57,017 bases of DNA from Actinomyces oris (GTDB lineage Bacteria; Actinomycetota; Actinomycetes; Actinomycetales; Actinomycetaceae): the NCBI RefSeq assembly GCF_001929375.1, contig NZ_MSGO01000035.1, forward strand, positions 1-57,017, read 5' to 3'. Below the pieces are notes generated by a model. The model saw nothing but the letters and a program-made list of their open reading frames with translations, was not told the origin of the DNA and did not search any database. The position numbers and the translations under genes are program-made. Shown piece by piece: positions 8,238-17,600 of the stretch. Positions within the stretch are counted from its first letter, which is position 1; each line of letters begins with the position of its first letter.

Positions 8238-10388
8238 TCAACCTCGGCGGGCCAGGATACGCACCTGCACCGCCTTGATGACGCAGCAGACCTCCCGGCC
8301 CTCGGTAATGCCGAGCTCGGCCACGGCTCCCGCGGTGACCGCCGCCGACAGCCGCTGCCCCTCCTCCAGCTCCAGGCGCACACTCACCAGCGCCCCGGAG
8401 CGCTCCAGACCCGTCACCCGGCCGGTCAGGACGTTGCGGGGACTGCCGTGTGGAGCCTGCCGGTAGAGGGCGACGGCGTCGGGCGGCACCAGAGCGACAC
8501 CGGGGACTCCCCGCTGGAAGACCTCACCCTGATCCTCCCGGCTACCCTGGCCGCTCTGTGCACCGGTCCCAGCGTCGGCCGGCTCCTCCTGGGGACGTCC
8601 GTGAACGACCTGCCCCGACGGCAGCCGCAGCCCCGGAGCCTCGGCGTCACCGTCGATGACCCCGGTGAGCACCGCTGTCCCCGTCAGGTGGGCGACGAAG
8701 TCTGAACGTGGCGCGGACAGGACCCTCGCCGTCGGCCCCTGCTCCACCACCCGGCCCCGGTCCAGGACGACGACGTCCTCGGCCAGTGCCGTCAGGTCCA
8801 GGACATCATGAGTCACCAGCAGCAGCGTCAGCCCCTTCTCGGCGCATCGACGCGCCACCAGGCGGCGCATCTCCTGACGGGCGGTGATGTCCAGGGCGGC
8901 CATCGGCTCATCCAGGACCAGCAGGCGGGGCCCCGTCGCCAGCGCCCGGGCCAGCGCCACCCGGGCCGCCTGCCCTCCCGAGAGCGCGCTTCCCGGGCGG
9001 GAGGCCAGATGATCGGCCCCGACGGCGGCCAGCTCGGCTCGGGCCCGACGCGTCGCCTCCGCTCGGCCCACCCCCTGGCAGCGCAGTGCGAAGACCACGT
9101 TGCCCAGCACCGACATATGGGTGAAGACCCCCGGGTCCTGGCTGAGCAGCGCCACCTGACGGCGCCCGGCGCGCACGAAACCCCCGGGGCCGTCCAGGAC
9201 TCGTCCGCCGAGCACCACCCGGCCGTCCTCGGCGTCCAGCAGCCCAGCCACCACGGAGCAGACCGTCGACTTGCCCGAGCCGTTTGGGCCGATGAGCGCC
9301 ACCGTGCGCCCAGCCTCCACCTCCAGGTCGACGACGACGTCGCGCGCCCCCAGGTCGAAGGCGACCTGCAGGGCCTGGCCGCGCCTGGAGTCCCCGGCCG
9401 GTGCGGCGGGGCGGGTGTCCATGGGGGCCGTGATGGCGCCGTCGGACTCAGCTGAGGGGGAGGACTCAGCGGACGGCATGGGCAGGGAAGCCTCATCGGC
9501 CCTATTCTCGGGGGCACGGCGCAATGGGGCGGCCAGACGGGACCAGTCCACGGTGGTCGCTCCGACGATGAGGAAGGACAGGCCGATGAGCACGGCGGCC
9601 AGGGCCAAGGAGGTGGCCGTGTCCTTCTCCCGCTCCAGGTAGATGGCCAACGGCATCGTGCGGGTGACGCCCTCCTTGGAGCCCGCGAAGGCGATGGTCG
9701 CCCCGAACTCGCCCAGGCTCCGGCCCAGGGCCAGGGCCGTGCCCCGAGCCAGAGCCGGTGTCGCCAGCGGCAGCGTCACCTGCGCCAGAACCCTCCACGG
9801 GCCGGCCCCGAGGCTCCGGGCGGTGACTTCCGCCCGCTTGTCGCGGCTGCGCAGCGCCGCCTCCAGGGTGACCACCAGGAAAGGCATGGAGACGAACACC
9901 TGGGCGATGACCACCGCGGTGGTGGAGAAGGCGATGGGCACCCCCCACTCCTTCAGGTGCGTCCCCAGCAGGCCGCGGTTCCCCAACGTGGACAACAGCG
10001 CGATACCGGCCACCACCGGCGGCATCGTCATCGGCAGCACCGTGAGGATCCGCGCGATCCTCACCCCCGGCCAGCTGCGGGCCAGCAGCAGCGCCAGCGG
10101 CACTCCCAGCACCACGCAGATGACCGTGGAGGTCAGGCAGGTGCGGATCGAGAGCCACAGGGCGGCCTGCGCCGACGGCGTCGCCAGCAGCTGGGGCAGC
10201 TGCCCCCAGGACACGCGCGTCCCCATACCCACCAGGGGCAGGACGATCGCGCAGCCCCCCAGGATCGCCAGGACAGTGACGAGCACCGGCAGGGGGGAGC
10301 GAGAGGCCCGCCCACGCCCCAGGAGGGCGCGGACGGGCCGCCGTACCGGCTGCTGCTCGGAGCGCGCAGCGGGGGACATCTGGTTCAC
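8238..10388 (-). CDS. modBC: Fused molybdate ABC transporter permease-ATPase (ModB-ModC)
   Basis: One 716-residue protein joins two normally separate subunits. Residues about 30-290 form the ModB permease with six hydrophobic helices and the ATPase-contact loop (EVTARSLGAGPWRVLAQVTL). After a Ser/Pro-rich linker the ModC ATPase follows: Walker A GPNGSGKST, Q-loop, signature LSGGQAARVALARAL, Walker B LLVLDEP, and a C-terminal TOBE domain (residues about 650-716) that binds oxyanion. It imports molybdate for the cofactor of nitrate reductase. GTG 10388 or ATG 10379 may be the start; neither has an obvious binding site. It follows modA after 42 bases. Fused ModBC forms are known in some actinobacteria. 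Confidence 0.93.
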   Translation of the reverse strand: MNQMSPAARSEQQPVRRPVRALLGRGRASRSPLPVLVTVLAILGGCAIVLPLVGMGTRVSWGQLPQLLATPSAQAALWLSIRTCLTSTVICVVLGVPLALLLARSWPGVRIARILTVLPMTMPPVVAGIALLSTLGNRGLLGTHLKEWGVPIAFSTTAVVIAQVFVSMPFLVVTLEAALRSRDKRAEVTARSLGAGPWRVLAQVTLPLATPALARGTALALGRSLGEFGATIAFAGSKEGVTRTMPLAIYLEREKDTATSLALAAVLIGLSFLIVGATTVDWSRLAAPLRRAPENRADEASLPMPSAESSPSAESDGAITAPMDTRPAAPAGDSRRGQALQVAFDLGARDVVVDLEVEAGRTVALIGPNGSGKSTVCSVVAGLLDAEDGRVVLGGRVLDGPGGFVRAGRRQVALLSQDPGVFTHMSVLGNVVFALRCQGVGRAEATRRARAELAAVGADHLASRPGSALSGGQAARVALARALATGPRLLVLDEPMAALDITARQEMRRLVARRCAEKGLTLLLVTHDVLDLTALAEDVVVLDRGRVVEQGPTARVLSAPRSDFVAHLTGTAVLTGVIDGDAEAPGLRLPSGQVVHGRPQEEPADAGTGAQSGQGSREDQGEVFQRGVPGVALVPPDAVALYRQAPHGSPRNVLTGRVTGLERSGALVSVRLELEEGQRLSAAVTAGAVAELGITEGREVCCVIKAVQVRILARRG

Positions 10389-10430
10389 AGACTCATGTGT
10401 ACCAGGCCAGCGAGTCAGACCAGCGAGCCG

Positions 10431-11393
10431 TCACGGAGCAGTGGTTTGCGCGGTGGGCTTGTTCGCCTCCGGTGCGGAGGATCCCTCATCGGTCGTGGCC
10501 TGGGACGGGGCGGTGCTGGCCCCGGTGCTGGCTGCGGCGGTGCCCCCGGTGCTGGAGCTCGCCCCAGCACTCGCCCCGGCAGCGGTGCCACCGGGCTTGC
10601 CGAAGCCGTGCTTGGCCAGGATCTCCTGGCCGGCCTTGCCGGTGACGGCGTCGATGAAGGCCTGGGCGCCCGCAGGGTTCTCGGGCTCGGCCGTCTGGGC
10701 GATCGGGTAGTGGTTGACGACGCCGCCGTCGGGGATGTCGATCTTGTCCGCCTTGTCCTTGGCGGCCGCGGCGTCAGTGGTGTAGACGATGCCGGCGTCG
10801 GCCTCACCGGACTCGACCTTGCCGCGCACATCGGTCACCTTCTGCTCCTCAGAGACCGGGTTGAGGGTGATTCCCCGGGCTTCGGCGAGCTTCTTGGTGG
10901 CCTCGCCGCAGGGCACCTCGGGGGCGCAGATGACCAGGTCGGCACCGTCCAGCGACGAGTCCAGCCCAGTGATCCTCTTGGGGTTGCCCTTGGGGACGAT
11001 GAGGGTCAGGACGTTGGTGGCGAACTCGGTCTGGCTGCCGACCAGCTTCTGGTCGGCAGCGGTCTTCATCGTGGAGTTGTTGGCCGTGGCCAGGACGTCG
11101 GCGCTGTTGCCGCCCGCCAGGGAGGCCACCAGGTCCTGGGAGCCCTGGAAGTCGAAGGTGACGTCCAGGCCGGGGTTGTCCTTCTCCACGGTCTTCTCGA
11201 TCTCCTCGAAGGCCTTCTGGAGGGAGGCCGCGGCCAGGACCGTGACCTTGCCGGTGGCCTTCCCCGCGCCGCCCGAGGCGCTCGAGGAGGCGGCGCCAGT
11301 GGAGCTGTTGGAGGCGGAGCCGCCGCAGGCGGCCAGACAGACGGCGGAGAGCAGGCTGACGGCGGCGATGGCCGCGCGGCGGGAGATGCCCAC
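10431..11393 (-). CDS. modA: Molybdate-binding lipoprotein
   Basis: Start GTG 11393 is preferred over ATG 11408 because AAAGGA lies six bases before the GTG and the signal peptide then begins MGISRRAAIAAVSLLSA directly. The lipobox is LAAC, so the protein should be lipid-anchored outside the membrane. The mature part matches ModA: VTVLAAASLQKAFEEIEKTV near the start, DVLATANNSTM, and the LICAPEVPCG stretch. After the conserved C-terminal helix ending EILAKHGFGKPG there is an extra tail of about 60 residues of Ala, Ser, Thr and Gly, unusual for ModA and similar to a wall-spanning or glycosylated stalk. It lies 34 bases after narI (19 from the alternative start). Confidence 0.9.
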   Translation of the reverse strand: MGISRRAAIAAVSLLSAVCLAACGGSASNSSTGAASSSASGGAGKATGKVTVLAAASLQKAFEEIEKTVEKDNPGLDVTFDFQGSQDLVASLAGGNSADVLATANNSTMKTAADQKLVGSQTEFATNVLTLIVPKGNPKRITGLDSSLDGADLVICAPEVPCGEATKKLAEARGITLNPVSEEQKVTDVRGKVESGEADAGIVYTTDAAAAKDKADKIDIPDGGVVNHYPIAQTAEPENPAGAQAFIDAVTGKAGQEILAKHGFGKPGGTAAGASAGASSSTGGTAAASTGASTAPSQATTDEGSSAPEANKPTAQTTAP

Positions 11394-11427
11394 TGCGTGT
11401 CCTTTCATGACGGCTCGGGCGGCCGGT

Positions 11428-12216
11428 TCAGGCACCCTGGGAGGGAGTGACGTCGTTGGCCCCCTGGTTGCCGGTGCCCTGGGTCCGCACCGGGGTCCAG
11501 CCGCGGGAGGTCTGAGCGGTGGAGGTGGCGCCCTCGCGCGAACGGTAGACCACGTAGGGGCGGGTCACGTAGCCCACGGGCGCGGAGACCACGTGGACCA
11601 GGCGGGTGAAGGGCCAGATCGCCAGGAGCAGGAAGCCGGCGATGACGTGGAGCTTGAAGGAGAGCGGCACGTCGGCCATGAGCTCGGGGCGCGGCTGGAG
11701 GACCAGCACCGAGCGCAGCCAGGGGCTGATCGTCTCGCGGTAGTCGTAGCCGTGGGCGTCGGCGAGCTGGTTGAGGACAGTGGCCGCCGTTCCCAGCAGG
11801 ACCGGGACGATGAGGAAGCAGTACATGACCAGGTCGTTGCGGGTGGTGGCCAGGCGCACGCTCTTGACGACGATGCGTCGGTAGATGAGCCCGGCCAGGC
11901 CCACGATCGTCAGGATGGCCGCGAAGGATCCCAGGTAGGTGGCGCCCAGGTGGTACATGTGCTGGGAGATGCCCAGCATCTCGGTGACGTCCTTGGGCAC
12001 CAGGAGCCCGACGACGTGACCACCCATCACCATGAGGAAGCCCAGGTGGAACAGGGGGGAGGCCAGGCGCAGGATGCGGGACTCGTTCCACTGCGAGGAG
12101 CGGGAGGTCCAGCCGAACTGGTCGGTGCGCCACCGCCAGATCATGCCTGCCACCAGCAGCACCAGGCTGGCGTAGGGCAGGGCCACCCACATGAGGTTCT
12201 GCTGAATCGGGCTCAT
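11428..12216 (-). CDS. narI: Respiratory nitrate reductase gamma subunit (cytochrome b)
   Basis: A 262-residue membrane protein with five helices. The four haem-b ligands of NarI are all present: His57 and His67 in helix II (PLFHLGF, GGHVVG) and His190 and His208 in helix V (FKLHVIAG, RLVHVVSAP). It oxidises menaquinol and passes electrons through the two haems to NarH. The start overlaps the narJ stop as ATGA. The C-terminal 40 residues after the last helix are a hydrophilic extension. Confidence 0.95.
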   Translation of the reverse strand: MSPIQQNLMWVALPYASLVLLVAGMIWRWRTDQFGWTSRSSQWNESRILRLASPLFHLGFLMVMGGHVVGLLVPKDVTEMLGISQHMYHLGATYLGSFAAILTIVGLAGLIYRRIVVKSVRLATTRNDLVMYCFLIVPVLLGTAATVLNQLADAHGYDYRETISPWLRSVLVLQPRPELMADVPLSFKLHVIAGFLLLAIWPFTRLVHVVSAPVGYVTRPYVVYRSREGATSTAQTSRGWTPVRTQGTGNQGANDVTPSQGA

Positions 12217-12979
12217 GTCATGCTCTCCTGGCTGCTCGTGAAGGGGGAAGGATCGGCGACTGGTGCCAAGCCCGGCACGGCGGGTGCACCGGACAGGCTC
12301 GGGTTGCGCACGGGAATGGTCGGGAAGGGCAGGGTGTCGGTGACACCGACGGTCTCGGTGGGCGGTCCGGCCGCCACGAGGGCGCGCACGCGCTCGGCGG
12401 TGGCCTCGTCGATCTGCGGAAGGGTCATCGAGACGGCCTCCACCAGCCCCGCGTAGGGGGAGGCGGCGTCGGCCAGGGCGCTGCGCAGCACCTCGATGCC
12501 CTCGGGTGGGAGGACAGGAGCGTGCCGGCCACCTCGTCGCCGCTGCGCGCGGACAGCTCGAGGACCACCGGCAGGTAGTCGGGCAGCTCGTCAGCGGCCA
12601 TCTCGTAGCCGGCCGCCGCCAGCGCCTGCTTGAAGGCCAGCAGCGCGGCGCCCCGGTGCCGGGTGTCGCCCACCGTGTAGTACGTCAGGTACAGGCAGCA
12701 GCGCCGACGTCGATCGAAGACCTCCACGTAGTGCTCGGCCATGGCCCGCTCGCCGCGGCGCCGCGCCTGAGCGATGAACTCCTCCAGGAGGACGGCCACC
12801 TCCGCCGGCAGCGTGGCCAGCTCGGCCTCGACGGCGTTCAGGCGCATCTCCAGAGCGCCCTCGGCCGGGTAGTCCAGCAGCAGCGAGGCCGCCATGTGCA
12901 CGGTGGCTCGCTGGGAGGGCGTCAGGTGCACCTCGGCGGGCTCTTGAAGAACCCGGGGGGCGCGGACGAAGGAGACCAT
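12213..12979 (-). pseudogene. narJ: Nitrate reductase assembly chaperone NarJ, with apparent frameshift
   Basis: NarJ (TorD-like helical chaperone) inserts the molybdenum cofactor into NarG. The gene starts with ATG 12979 one base after the narH stop and reads MVSFVRAPRVLQEP... as far as VLELSARSGDEVAGTLLSSHP near 12508. There the frame breaks: continuing it gives RASRCCAAPWPT, unlike NarJ, whereas moving by one base gives EGIEVLRSALADAASPYAGL, the expected NarJ continuation, down to the stop at 12213 that overlaps narI. One C missing from the CACCCGAGG run (minus strand) explains it. Either a real inactivating or phase-variable slip or a sequencing error in a GC-rich run. Without the frameshift the protein would be about 255 residues. 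Confidence 0.85.
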
Positions 12980-12980
12980 C

Positions 12981-14678
12981 TCAGAGCTCCCTGGGGGCCG
13001 TGACCGCGGGGCCGGTCGAGGTGGCCCGGGCCGAGGAGTCGGCCGCCCGGGTCTGCCCCACCGGCTCAGGCACACCGACCTGCGGGATGCCCGGGCCGGC
13101 GGCAGGCACCGGCTCGCGGCGCACGGTCGGCAGCGGCAGGCTCACCGGGCCGCCGCTCATAGCTCCGCCACCGCCCTGGCCGTGGAAGGAGGCGACGTCG
13201 GGGTGGCATCCGGCCGGGGCGCCCTCACCCAGGAGGGTCTTGACGTCGTTGCCCATGGACGCCATGCCACGGGGGACCTCGGGCTTGGCGGTGGGGATGA
13301 CGTAGCGGTCGTCGTACTTGGCGATGGCCAGCAGCCGGTACATGGCCTCCAGCTTTTTGCCGTCCAGGCCCACGGCGGCGGCGATGGCCGGGTCGGGCTC
13401 GCGGCCCAGACGCACGTCGCGCATGTGGGAGCGCATCGCGGCCAGGCGCCGCAGCACGAGCTCGACCGTGTTGGTCTCGCCGGCCGTGAACAGGCCCGCC
13501 AGGTACTCCAGCGGGATGCGCATGTCGGAGACGGCCGTGAGCAGCACCTTGTAGTTCTCGCCGTCCAGGCCTGCGGCCGCCACCTCGTCAACGACCGGCG
13601 AGAGCGGCGGGATGTACCAGACCATCGGCATGGTGCGGTACTCGGGGTGCAGGGGCAGAGCCACCTCGTAGGTGTCGATGAGGTCCCAGACGGGGGAGGC
13701 CTGGGCCGCCTCGATCCAGTTGTCCGGCACGCCCTCGGCGCGCGCGCCCGCCACGACCTCGGGGTCGTGGGGGTTGAGGAGGATCTCGCGCTGGGCCATG
13801 TAGAGGTCCTGCGGGTCCTTGACGGCGGCGGCCTGCGAGACGCGATCGGCGTCGTAGAGGAGGACGCCCAGGTAGCGCAGGCGGCCCACGCAGGTCTCCG
13901 AGCACACGGTGGGCTCGCCGACCTCCAGGCGCGGGTAGCACAGGGTGCACTTCTCGGCCTTGCCGGTGGCGTGGTTGAAGTAGACCTTCTTGTAGGGGCA
14001 GGCCGACACGCACATGCGCCAGCCGCGGCAGGCGTCCTGGTCCACCAGGACGATGCCGTCCTCGGTGCGCTTGTACATGGCGCCCGACGGGCAGGCGGAC
14101 ACGCAGGTGGGGTTGAGGCAGTGCTCGCAGATGCGCGGCAGGTAGAACATGAAGGCCGACTCGATGTCGGTGCGCACCTTCGTGCTCATCGCCTCGATGA
14201 TCGGGTCCTGCTGGAGGGTCTCCAGGGAGCCGCCCAGGTCGTCATCCCAGTTGGGGCCCCACTTGATGGTGGGCATGTACTCGCCGGTCAGCTGGCTCTT
14301 GGCTCGCGCCACCGGAAGCGCCGGGGAGTCCTTGGGGGCCGAGAGCAGCTTGTCGTACTCGTAGGTCCACGGCTCGTAGTAGTCCTCGACCGTGGGCATC
14401 TCCGGGTTGGCGAAGATGTTGGCCAGGCGGCGCAGGCGCCCGCCCGAGCGGGGCCGCAGGCGGCCCGAGGCCGTGCGCTCCCAGCCGCCGCGCCAGGTGT
14501 CCTGGTCCTCCCACCCCCTGGGGTAGCCGACACCGGGGCGGGTCTCGACGTTGTTGAACCACATGTACTCGGTGCCCTCGCGGTTGGTCCAGGCCTGCTT
14601 GCAGGTCACTGAACAGGTGTGGCAGCCGATGCACTTGTCGAGGTTCATCACCATTGCGATCTGGGCCATGACCTTCAT
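12981..14678 (-). CDS. narH: Respiratory nitrate reductase beta subunit (Fe-S)
   Basis: 565 residues with the full set of NarH cysteine clusters: CIGCHTCSVTC at 16-26, then EHCLNPTCVSACPSGA, CRGWRMCVSACPY (the Trp marks the [3Fe-4S] cluster), and CTLCYPRLEVGEPTVCSETC. These hold three [4Fe-4S] and one [3Fe-4S] centres that carry electrons from NarI to NarG. Start at 14678 shares one base with the narG stop (TGATG). The C-terminus carries about 60 extra residues rich in Pro, Val and Gly beyond the conserved core. Cytoplasmic side of the membrane complex. Confidence 0.96.
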   Translation of the reverse strand: MKVMAQIAMVMNLDKCIGCHTCSVTCKQAWTNREGTEYMWFNNVETRPGVGYPRGWEDQDTWRGGWERTASGRLRPRSGGRLRRLANIFANPEMPTVEDYYEPWTYEYDKLLSAPKDSPALPVARAKSQLTGEYMPTIKWGPNWDDDLGGSLETLQQDPIIEAMSTKVRTDIESAFMFYLPRICEHCLNPTCVSACPSGAMYKRTEDGIVLVDQDACRGWRMCVSACPYKKVYFNHATGKAEKCTLCYPRLEVGEPTVCSETCVGRLRYLGVLLYDADRVSQAAAVKDPQDLYMAQREILLNPHDPEVVAGARAEGVPDNWIEAAQASPVWDLIDTYEVALPLHPEYRTMPMVWYIPPLSPVVDEVAAAGLDGENYKVLLTAVSDMRIPLEYLAGLFTAGETNTVELVLRRLAAMRSHMRDVRLGREPDPAIAAAVGLDGKKLEAMYRLLAIAKYDDRYVIPTAKPEVPRGMASMGNDVKTLLGEGAPAGCHPDVASFHGQGGGGAMSGGPVSLPLPTVRREPVPAAGPGIPQVGVPEPVGQTRAADSSARATSTGPAVTAPREL

Positions 14679-17600
14679 CAGAACGTCACCTCCTGGTTGC
14701 TGCGGCGACGGATAAGCGTGACCTCGTCGCGGTTGTTGCCCGTGGGGCCGATGTAGTTGAAGGCGTAGGACAGCTGCCCGTAGCCGCCTGCGAAGTGGCT
14801 GGGCTTGAGCACGATCCGGGTCAGGGAGTTATGCGTCCCGCCACGCCTGCCGCTGGACTCGGTCAGCGGGGTGTTCATGGTGCGCTCCTGGGCGTGGTGC
14901 ATGAAGACCATGCCCTCGGGGATGCGGTGGGAGACGACGGCGCGCGCCGCCACGATGCCGTTGCGGTTGTAGGCCTCGACCCACTCGTTGTCCTTGACAC
15001 CGATCTTGTCGGCGTCCTGGGGGCTCATCCAGATGGTCTGGCCCCCGCGTCCCAGCGTGAGCATGTGCAGGTTGTCGAAGTACTGCGAGTGGATCGCCCA
15101 CTTGTTGTGCGCGGTGATGTAGCGCACCGCGACCTGCGCCGTGCCCGCCTGGCTCGTGGACACCGAGCCCGGCGCGGCCTCCCCGTACAGGGCGTGGAAG
15201 TCCAGCGGTGGCCGGAAGACCGGCAGGGACTCGCCCATGTCCCGCATCCAGTCGTGGTCGAGGTAGTAGTGCATGCGGCCGGTCAGGGTGTGCCAGGGCT
15301 TGGCGTGCTCCACGTTGACCACGAAGGCCGAGTAGCGCCGCCCGCCGTGCTCGGAGCCGGACCACTCCGGGGAGGTGATGACTCCCTGGGGCTTGACCTG
15401 GGTATCGGCGAAGGAGATGAGCTTGCCGGCCTCCTCCTGGCTGAGCTCGACCAGCGGGGTGCCGGTGCGCTTGGACAGCGTGTCCCAGCCCTCGGTGGAG
15501 ATGCGCCCGTTGGTGGTGCCCGACAGCGCCAGGATCGCGTCGGCGGCGCGAATGTCGGTGTCGAGCAGCGGCCGGCCGGCGGCCTCGCCGTCGGAGGAGA
15601 CCCCGTGGTTGCGGGCCAGGCGCTCCACCTCCGGGCCCGGCTTGAGCATGATGCCCTTGCAGGGCAGGCCCAGCTTCTCGGCCAGGGGGCCCAGGGCGTC
15701 GAACTTGGCCCGGATCTGGGTGTAGTCGCGCTGGGTGGGCACCAGCTTGGGCATCGTCACTCCCGGCACCCACTCCTGGGGGAGGGAGGACACGTCACCG
15801 TGCGCCATCGTCAGGGCGTCGGGGGTGTCGTGGGTCAGGGGCGCGGCGACGACGTCGGTCTGGGTGCCCAGGTAGCGCGGCGCCCAGGCGGAGATGAGCC
15901 CGGCCAGGGTCTGGAAGACCTGGAAGTCGGTGCGCGCCTCCCAGGGCGGGTCGATGGCCGCGTTGAAGGAGTGAACGAAGGGGTGCATGTCGGTCGAGGA
16001 GATGTCGTGCTTCTCGTACCAGGTGGCCGCCGGCAGGACGACGTCGGAGTGCAGGGTGGTGGAGGTGTTGCGGAAGTCCGCGGTCCACATGAGGTCGAGC
16101 TTGCCCACGGGGGCCTCGTCGCGCCAGGTCACCGAGGCGGGACGCTGCTCGGGCGGAGGCTCGATGGTGTTGACGTCGTTGTCCGCACCCACCATGTGGC
16201 GCAGGAAGAACTCCGTGCCCTTGGCCGAGCTGCCCAGCAGGTTCGTGCGCCACGAGCACAGGATGCGCGGGAAGTTCTCGGGGGCGTCGGGGTCCTCGCA
16301 GGCGAAGCGCAGCTCACCGGAGCGCAGCTGCTCGACGACGTAGTCCTTGGGGTCCATGCCCGCCTCGGCGGCCTGCTGACCCAGGAGCAGCGGGCTGCGG
16401 TTGAAGGTCGGGTAGGACGGCGTCCACCCGCGCTTCATGGCCTCGACCATGGCGTCGGTGGTCGTCTTGCCCGCCAGGGTGCCGGGCCCTAGTGGAGAGG
16501 CCAGGCGCTCGGCGGAGGTGACGTCGTAGCGCCACTGGTCGGTGGTGATGTACCAGAAGCCGGTGGAGATCATCTGCCGGGCCGGGCGGTGCCAGTCCAG
16601 GGCGAAGGCGTACTGCTGGAAGCCGCTGAGCGGGCGGACCTTCTCCTGACCCACGTAGTGGGCCCAGCCGCCGCCGTTGACGCCCTGGGTGGCGCACATG
16701 GAGGTCAGCGCCAGGATCGTCCGGTAGATCTGGTCGGCGTGGTAGTAGTGGTTGATGCCCGCGCCCATGACGATCTGGGAGCGGCCACCGGACTCCACGG
16801 CGTTGAGGGCGAAGTCGCGCGCCACCTGGATGATGGCGGGCCCGGGAACACCGGTGATCTCACTGGCCCAGGCGGGAGTGCCCGGGATGGTGGCGTCCTG
16901 GTAGTCCACGGGCCACTCGCCCGGCATGGAGGGGCGCTCGACGGCGTACTGGGCCAGGAGCAGGTCGTAGACGGTGGTGACCAGGCGGTCCCCGATGCGG
17001 GTGACCGGCACGCCGCGGCGCACGACGCCGCCGCCCACGGATCCCTCGGGGGTGGAGGAGCCGGGCAGGTCGAAGCGGGGCAGGAGGACCTCGGCGGCCT
17101 GGACCTGGGGGCCCTCGCCGTGCAGGTCCAGGATGCTCATGACCGGGTCGAGCCCTTCCATGAGCAGGTTCCACTTGCCCTCGCCCTCGGGGGTGAAGCG
17201 GTCGGCCAGGGTCCCGCCGGGGTCGGCCGGGCCGCGCTGGCGGTCCCACACGAGGGGACGGAACTCGTTCTTCGGGGCGCCGGTGGCGACGCCGTTGACG
17301 TCGGAGGCCGTCACGAAGCGGCCGGGCACGTAGCTGGTGCCGTCGGGGGAGGGCTCCAGGCCGATGAGGAAGGGGGAGTCGGTGTGACGGCGCATGTAGT
17401 CCAGGAAGAAGGGCTCCTCGCGCTTGACGTGGAACTCGGAGAGGATGACGTGCCCCATCGCCTGGGCCAGGGCGCCGTCGGTACCCGGGGCCACGCGCAG
17501 CCACTGGTCGGCGAACTTGGTGTTGTCGGCGTAGTCGGGGGAGACGGCCACGACCTTCTGCCCGTGGTAGCGGGCCTCGGTCATGAAGTGGGCGTCCGGG

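Noticed and set aside
14795-16492. Plus-strand open frame of 565 codons opposite narG
   Set aside because: Shadow frame; narG catalytic and cluster residues are all on the minus strand.
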